From Glaciecola sp038744645 (lineage in GTDB: Bacteria; Pseudomonadota; Gammaproteobacteria; Enterobacterales; Alteromonadaceae), in the NCBI GenBank assembly GCA_038744645.1, contig JBCDMA010000037.1, positions 1 to 18,602 on the forward strand: a stretch of DNA of 18,602 bases. The letters are read 5' to 3'. Positions 14,384 through 18,602 of this stretch are shown piece after piece (the stretch's first letter is position 1; the number at the start of each line of letters is the position of its first letter). Both the position numbers and the translations under genes were made by a program. Under the pieces are notes generated by a model, which ran no database searches, was not told where the DNA came from, and saw nothing but the letters and a program-made list of their open reading frames with translations.

Positions 14384-16654
14384 ATGCGAATCTTGCCATT
14401 TACCGCCTGTTTTCTTGCAACACTGCTGTCCATTGAGACTAGCTATGCACGAGATAACGAAGTAGAAACAGAAAATGACAATTGGGAGGTAGAAAAAATC
14501 ATAGTAACAGGCACAAAAAAGGGACTCTCTTTGCAGGACGCTGACATTGCCGCGACAGTATTGACTTCGGCTGACCTGCGCAATGCTAGGGTAAAAAACT
14601 TTACACGCCTTGATGATCTCGTTCCGAATGTAAAATTCAATCAAGCAGGCCCATTGGGGTCGGTTCACATCTCTATCCGTGGAGTAGAGTCCAACCGATT
14701 TGTTGTAAATCGTGCGGCCGTCTACATTGACGGCATCCCATTTAGAGAACTGAACAACTTTGTATTAACCAATATCGATTCCGTAGAGGTCTTGCGTGGT
14801 CCACAATCGACTACCTATGGCGCAAACACCGAAAGCGGCTTAATTCTTATAAACACTAGAACCCCTAGGGATTCATTAATAGTGGAGAGTACACTGACCG
14901 CGAGTCAATTTGACAACGGTGACGAATACCAATTTGAAGGTTACATCGGGAGCGAAATCATTGAATCGAAATTATCAGGTTCACTCGCACTAAATTTGGT
15001 AGAGGCAGATTACTTTATCGATAACCTTGGCACGTCTCCGGAAGGACAAGGTGACATTCAACAACAGTTTTTGCAGGGAAGGTTGTTGTTCGAACCCAAT
15101 GATGACTTGTCTATCAATGTCACGACTTACTTCGCCGATATGGATGCTCCTGGTGTATATAGCCTTGATGCTATTCCTATTGATGTAGCCTTATACAATG
15201 CGGTGTACAGTGACGGAATTCTATTTAATCCAAATTTACCTCCCTCAGAGTTCAATATACTCCCTTACAATGGAGACGTTCGCTTAGATGATTTTTCACA
15301 CATTAACGACACATCAAAGGCGACTGAACTTCAAGAGTTTGTATTTGGCGCGAATGCAGTGTACCAATTGGATGATGCGAGTTTAAACATTAGTCTCAGT
15401 CATCGAAATGATAAAGGCGAAGAGTTTGGGTTCGATGTAGATGCAACCAATCTAGTGGTGGGCAATGGTGCCGAACGCGCAGATACAGACGTATGGAGCG
15501 GAGAGATTCGCGTGAATTCCCAACCATTCGATCGCCTTACATACATCGCTGGACTGAGTTTTTACGAAGAAAACGAAGTGGAAAGTTTAGGTACTATTTT
15601 TGGTCCAGGGTTAAGGGAGGATATTAACTATTCGCCAGACCAAACCATTAACAGTCAAGACTATGGTGCGTTTTTCTCCGGCAGTTACCGATTTGAATCA
15701 GTGGATAAATTAACAGCGACGTTTGGACTGCGATACGACCGAGCAAAGCGTGAAACTGACCAAAAAGAGGGCTTATTAGATTTTGGATTCGTGCAGTTTC
15801 TTTTCGATGAAGTGAGCAGACAACGCACCTTCAACGATTGGCTACCAAGATTTGCACTCAGATATGAAAGTTCCGATGACCTTACCTTTTATACAAATGT
15901 TGCGAAGGGCTATTTGCCAGGTGGCTTTAACATAGCGGCAGCGCAAGAAGGTTTGCAGGAATTTGTCATCGAGTATGACAAAGAAACGCTTTGGAGTTAT
16001 GAAACAGGGGTGAAACTAAATTTGCCCGAATATCATGCGTTTATTGCAGGTTCGCTGTTTTTTATTGAAACGGACAATTATCAAGAACGAACTGCATTAA
16101 CCGATGACGATGGAAATATTGTGTCTACCGGGTACATTGAATCTGGGGCAGCAACCAAAAGCAAGGGAATTGAAATTGAAGCGAGATGGGACGCGCTTGA
16201 CAATTTGCAGGTGCTCGCCAGTTTTGGTTTCGTAGACGCGGAATATACAGACTATCGAGATTTCAGTGGGGCGCAGCTGAATAACATCATCGGCAATTCC
16301 GTGAAGCTTGTGCCAAAGTATGACGCCAATGTTTCCGCTCAGTACACATTTGATTCTGGATTGTTTGTTCGAGCAGAAGTCAATTTGGTGGGTAACACTC
16401 CTTTGGACAGAGGTGATAGGGTTGCTTCCAATATCAATGCGCTGGATGAGCAACCAGCAGTGCAAATTTATAACGTTCAGCTTGGTTATGAATGGGACGA
16501 ATGGACGCTTCGACTCTTTGCTGAAAATCTTACAAACGAGCGTTTGCTCAGTGGGCTTGCCTTTGCACATCCATTCGGCTGGAACGATGGAATACTGTAT
16601 TCGTCTCTTGATGAGCCCGGCAAAGTAGGTTTGGAAATAAGCTACGTCTATTGA
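14384..16654 (+). CDS. TonB-dependent receptor, likely ferri-siderophore (module 2)
   Basis: The protein is 756 residues. A signal peptide (MRILPFTACFLATLLSIETS, cut near residue 22) is followed by the TonB-box-like EKIIVTGTKKG (37-47). The plug has VLTSADLRNARVKNFTRLDD, VHISIRGVESNRFVVNRA and VEVLRGPQSTTYGANTESG. The barrel contains LPRFALRYESSDDLTFYTNV and ends GLEISYVY, an aromatic C-terminus. The plug differs from module 1 in the 'GANTESGLILINT' segment, so the two receptors are not recent copies. It imports a large ligand, probably an iron chelate, given the Fur-like box and the divergent AraC regulator. The ATG at 14384 follows AAGGA. Confidence 0.9.
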   Translation: MRILPFTACFLATLLSIETSYARDNEVETENDNWEVEKIIVTGTKKGLSLQDADIAATVLTSADLRNARVKNFTRLDDLVPNVKFNQAGPLGSVHISIRGVESNRFVVNRAAVYIDGIPFRELNNFVLTNIDSVEVLRGPQSTTYGANTESGLILINTRTPRDSLIVESTLTASQFDNGDEYQFEGYIGSEIIESKLSGSLALNLVEADYFIDNLGTSPEGQGDIQQQFLQGRLLFEPNDDLSINVTTYFADMDAPGVYSLDAIPIDVALYNAVYSDGILFNPNLPPSEFNILPYNGDVRLDDFSHINDTSKATELQEFVFGANAVYQLDDASLNISLSHRNDKGEEFGFDVDATNLVVGNGAERADTDVWSGEIRVNSQPFDRLTYIAGLSFYEENEVESLGTIFGPGLREDINYSPDQTINSQDYGAFFSGSYRFESVDKLTATFGLRYDRAKRETDQKEGLLDFGFVQFLFDEVSRQRTFNDWLPRFALRYESSDDLTFYTNVAKGYLPGGFNIAAAQEGLQEFVIEYDKETLWSYETGVKLNLPEYHAFIAGSLFFIETDNYQERTALTDDDGNIVSTGYIESGAATKSKGIEIEARWDALDNLQVLASFGFVDAEYTDYRDFSGAQLNNIIGNSVKLVPKYDANVSAQYTFDSGLFVRAEVNLVGNTPLDRGDRVASNINALDEQPAVQIYNVQLGYEWDEWTLRLFAENLTNERLLSGLAFAHPFGWNDGILYSSLDEPGKVGLEISYVY

Positions 16655-16930
16655 TTTTTCTCCGCCAGGTAAAAAGGAAATAAATCAGTAGCCATCTTTC
16701 GCCTGGCCCTCATGCGCTCATTAGACTAAGCCTTTAATCTAAAGGCTCAAACTGAATCGATGACAGGCGTATTTTATCCGTATGCGGCGGTTCCCCATCC
16801 AGCCAATAACGCGACCGCCTTTGGCCAAGACGACGTTCCACTTCGACTGTTCAACTAACTCATCGATTGCCTATACAAGAACAATTTTACAGCCACTGGC
16901 GTGCCAGACCGGCCCTAACAACAACTCCCT
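16655..16930. other. Non-coding gap between convergent genes, with hairpins
   Basis: There is no supported gene. AGCCTTT-AATCT-AAAGGCT (16729-16747) is a 7-bp hairpin without a T-run. GCCAGG (16664-16669) can pair with CCTGGC (16702-16707). Short open frames on both strands (for example 16758-16856 plus) look partly coding-like but have no binding site or recognised homology, so this may be decayed sequence. Confidence 0.5.
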
Positions 16931-17428
16931 TTACCATCCCCAGGTGCCCGGCTCACCTTTAAATGGCCCGACGATATTGCTGGTGATCCAACCACCATAA
17001 AAATCACCGGCTTGGGCTTGCACTTTTTCACCATCAACAAAACAAGCATCCATGCGGCTGGGATATACTGCTATGCAATTAGCAATGGCTTTGAAGCGAG
17101 AGACCGGATCGGAGTATTGCCAGATGACATTGTCTTCCTGTTTCTCCTTAACCCGCAGATGAAAATAGCGCGCTTTGCCTTTCCATTCACAAAAACTGCT
17201 GTTGTTTGATGCAATAAAATACTTTAGCTTACAATCATCCATGGGGATGTAATAAACGGGCGGATGACTTGTCTCTAAAATCCGAAAAGCTTGTGTTGTA
17301 TCGGCAATAACTTCATCATTGAAAACGACTTGAATATGCGATTTGCCGATTTCAATCGCCGGCGGCCTCGGATAATCCCACACGGATTCTTGCCCGGGTT
17401 TCGGTACTACTTTTGTTTTTGAGATCAT
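16931..17428 (-). CDS. DUF427-family protein
   Basis: The 165-residue protein shows the DUF427 marks in order: SVWDYPRPPAIEIG (16-29), FCEWKGKARYFHLRVK, VYPSRMDACFVDGEKV and FYGGWITSNIVGPFKGEPGT near the end. The family is a small single-domain beta fold of unknown biochemistry, common in cyanobacteria and marine proteobacteria. It has no signal peptide or membrane helix, so it is cytosolic. The length and ending fit a complete member. The binding site before the ATG at 17428 is weak (GGTAAAAC). It stands alone; nothing around it indicates a pathway. Confidence 0.85.
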   Translation of the reverse strand: MISKTKVVPKPGQESVWDYPRPPAIEIGKSHIQVVFNDEVIADTTQAFRILETSHPPVYYIPMDDCKLKYFIASNNSSFCEWKGKARYFHLRVKEKQEDNVIWQYSDPVSRFKAIANCIAVYPSRMDACFVDGEKVQAQAGDFYGGWITSNIVGPFKGEPGTWGW

Positions 17429-17806
17429 AATGTTTTACCGGTATTGATTTTGTTAATAGAAAAAGTTGAGCACTCACCAATATGAAATTGAATCACTTGA
17501 TACGTGGAATAAACATGGGGCGATTTGTGCATATCAGAAAGATCTAATTTGAATCAGTTTCAGCGAATGAAAAGCGGACAATAAATAATGATATTTCGAC
17601 CTTTCTAAACGCAAGACGCCATTGTTTCTCTGAAAATCGTTCGAGATTTCATACTCCAACTTCTGAATTCGGAGCTAATTTGCCCAAGAGATTTGGTACT
17701 TTTAAATTGTGCTAATCACACATTTAAGCGCTATCGATGACGGCCAAGGCGTAAGCGTTAATTTCATTTTATTCGGAACAACATTCTTTATTAACGGAAT
17801 TTTCAT
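17429..17806. other. 378-bp divergent intergenic region
   Basis: No gene is visible. The region must hold promoters for the DUF427 gene (leftward) and the membrane protein (rightward). A 7-bp inverted repeat CGTTAAT/ATTAACG (17756-17762 and 17790-17796) lies just before the right-hand gene. No NsrR or Fur site was seen. Confidence 0.5.
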
Positions 17807-18235
17807 ATGAAAGACGAACAGGATGCAGATGTAACACAAGCTGCTGTAGCGCTGTGGCGATTGAACGCGCTGCGATTAATTTATCTATTGATCTTCGTTG
17901 GAATAAGCAGCTTTGTTTGGTCACAGTTGTTATTTGAATCCGCCAGTTGGCCGGTAATGACCGGCTTGGCAAAATCTATGATGGCTGCAATGGCTTTGCT
18001 AAGTCTGTTGGGTATCCGATATCCTCTGCAAATGTTACCCGTATTAATCTGGGAAACGTTATGGAAAACAATATGGATTTTGTTCATTGCTATCCCCGCA
18101 TTTAGCAGTGAGCAATGGCCCATCATTGAATCAGTTTTTTATGAAAGTGTGGGAATCGTCATCGTCTATTTTCTAATTCCATGGCCATATGTCTGGGCGC
18201 GCTTTATTCGTCAGCCGGGAGAGCAATGGAGATAG
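17807..18235 (+). CDS. Four-helix inner-membrane protein of an uncharacterised family
   Basis: The 142-residue protein has a short acidic N-terminus (MKDEQDADVTQAA) and then four hydrophobic segments: about 22-44 (LRLIYLLIFVGISSFVW), 49-68 (PVMTGLAKSMMAAMALLSLL), 77-99 (PVLIWETLWKTIWILFIAIP) and 107-130 (VFYESVGIVIVYFLIPWPYV). The pieces LWRLNALRLIYLL and GIRYPLQMLPVLIWETLWK are the parts I associate with a conserved but unnamed proteobacterial family. No catalytic residues are apparent. The start at 17807 follows ACGGAA. It is a single gene with its own terminator downstream. Confidence 0.75.
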   Translation: MKDEQDADVTQAAVALWRLNALRLIYLLIFVGISSFVWSQLLFESASWPVMTGLAKSMMAAMALLSLLGIRYPLQMLPVLIWETLWKTIWILFIAIPAFSSEQWPIIESVFYESVGIVIVYFLIPWPYVWARFIRQPGEQWR

Positions 18236-18261
18236 TTACATCTGATTTTTGTCCCAAAAAC

Positions 18262-18297
18262 AAAAAAGCCCGGCGATTAAACATCAGGGCTTTCTTA
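18262..18297. terminator. Bidirectional rho-independent terminator
   Basis: AAAGCCC (18265-18271) pairs with GGGCTTT (18287-18293) around a 15-base loop. A run of A lies on the left and TTTCTT on the right, so it works for transcripts from both sides. It separates the membrane-protein gene from the convergent partial gene. Confidence 0.75.
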
Positions 18298-18334
18298 AAT
18301 CTACTCTTAACTTCGATAATGAATACTGCTTCGT

Positions 18335-18602
18335 CTAAAACGCCGCGCAAGCCTCTCCAAATCCGGGTATCTTAATGCAAGCCTTGGGTTCTGGGTCGAA
18401 ACTCAAATCTCCAGACAATGCCGAGTAACCATCGAATGTCGCGTTGACCGTGCCGTAGATACCGCTGATATCAATGGTTGCAGATATCTCACCAGCGAAA
18501 CTATGGTCAATGACGGGGATGTCTTTTAACGGTAGTTTTGCTGCTTCCAATGCCACATTGGCGATATCGCGGGCTGCTATAAGCGGCGCAACCTTTGGAT
18601 CT
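18335..18602 (-). CDS. C-terminal part of an unidentified protein, leaves the window
   Basis: The minus-strand frame is open from the right window edge (it begins DPKVAPLIAARDIANVALEA) to a stop at 18335. The visible 88 residues include LPLKDIPVIDHSFAGEISAT and SALSGDLSFDPEP and end in KIPGFGEACAAF. I do not recognise the family. The alternating hydrophobic pattern of the middle suggests beta structure. Two Cys lie near the C-terminus. The GTG at 18556 is not taken as the start because homologous-looking sequence continues upstream in frame. Confidence 0.55.
   Translation of the reverse strand, partial: DPKVAPLIAARDIANVALEAAKLPLKDIPVIDHSFAGEISATIDISGIYGTVNATFDGYSALSGDLSFDPEPKACIKIPGFGEACAAF

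Noticed and set aside
16758..16856. Small plus-strand gene beginning MTGVFYPYAAV
   Set aside because: It is only 32 codons, has no ribosome binding site or homology, and the opposite strand gives an equally open frame.
1..18602. CRISPR arrays, tRNA/rRNA genes, insertion sequences
   Set aside because: No regularly spaced repeats, cloverleaf-type sequence, rRNA-like stretch or transposase frame was seen on either strand.

Overview
The window looks like chromosome from a marine gammaproteobacterium, probably of the Alteromonadales. This rests on moderate-to-low GC, three TonB-dependent outer-membrane receptors, Fur-box-like sites, an NsrR-type nitric-oxide regulator and an H. influenzae-like TehB. 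The genus cannot be fixed from the sequence alone.

Left part (1 to about 1690) is accessory and decaying DNA. It holds a solute-binding-protein gene that has lost its 5' end, a ccdA/ccdB toxin-antitoxin pair whose toxin gene is broken by one TGA codon, a small unknown minus-strand gene, and a possible scrap of a LysR regulator. A 10-base motif (GTTATATGCC or GTTATGTGCC) recurs at three junctions and suggests gene-cassette-like borders.

1694 to 4393 (+) is a two-gene unit: a P-loop NTPase of the dethiobiotin-synthetase/MobB type, followed by an ABC half-exporter whose ATPase motifs are partly degenerate. Its role is unknown. It runs convergently into the next block.

4432 to 9660 is the most interesting part. 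Five closely packed minus-strand genes (small membrane protein, TonB-dependent receptor, periplasmic DsrE-like protein, SAM methyltransferase, TehB) are read away from a divergent nsrR gene. The shared 85-bp intergenic region carries two NsrR-type palindromes. E. coli NsrR also controls tehAB. I infer a nitric-oxide-responsive operon that couples outer-membrane uptake to two methyltransferases; the substrate is unknown.

9823 to 16654 holds two AraC-regulator/TonB-receptor modules, one tandem and one divergent, each with a Fur-like box before the receptor. They are probably ferri-siderophore receptors with their own regulators. No siderophore synthesis or inner-membrane importer genes are present. 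A relic of a sulfatase C-terminus lies between the modules.

16931 to 18602 carries a DUF427 protein, a four-helix membrane protein of an uncharacterised family, a bidirectional terminator, and the C-terminal part of an unidentified gene that leaves the window. I saw no rRNA, tRNA, CRISPR array or intact transposase.
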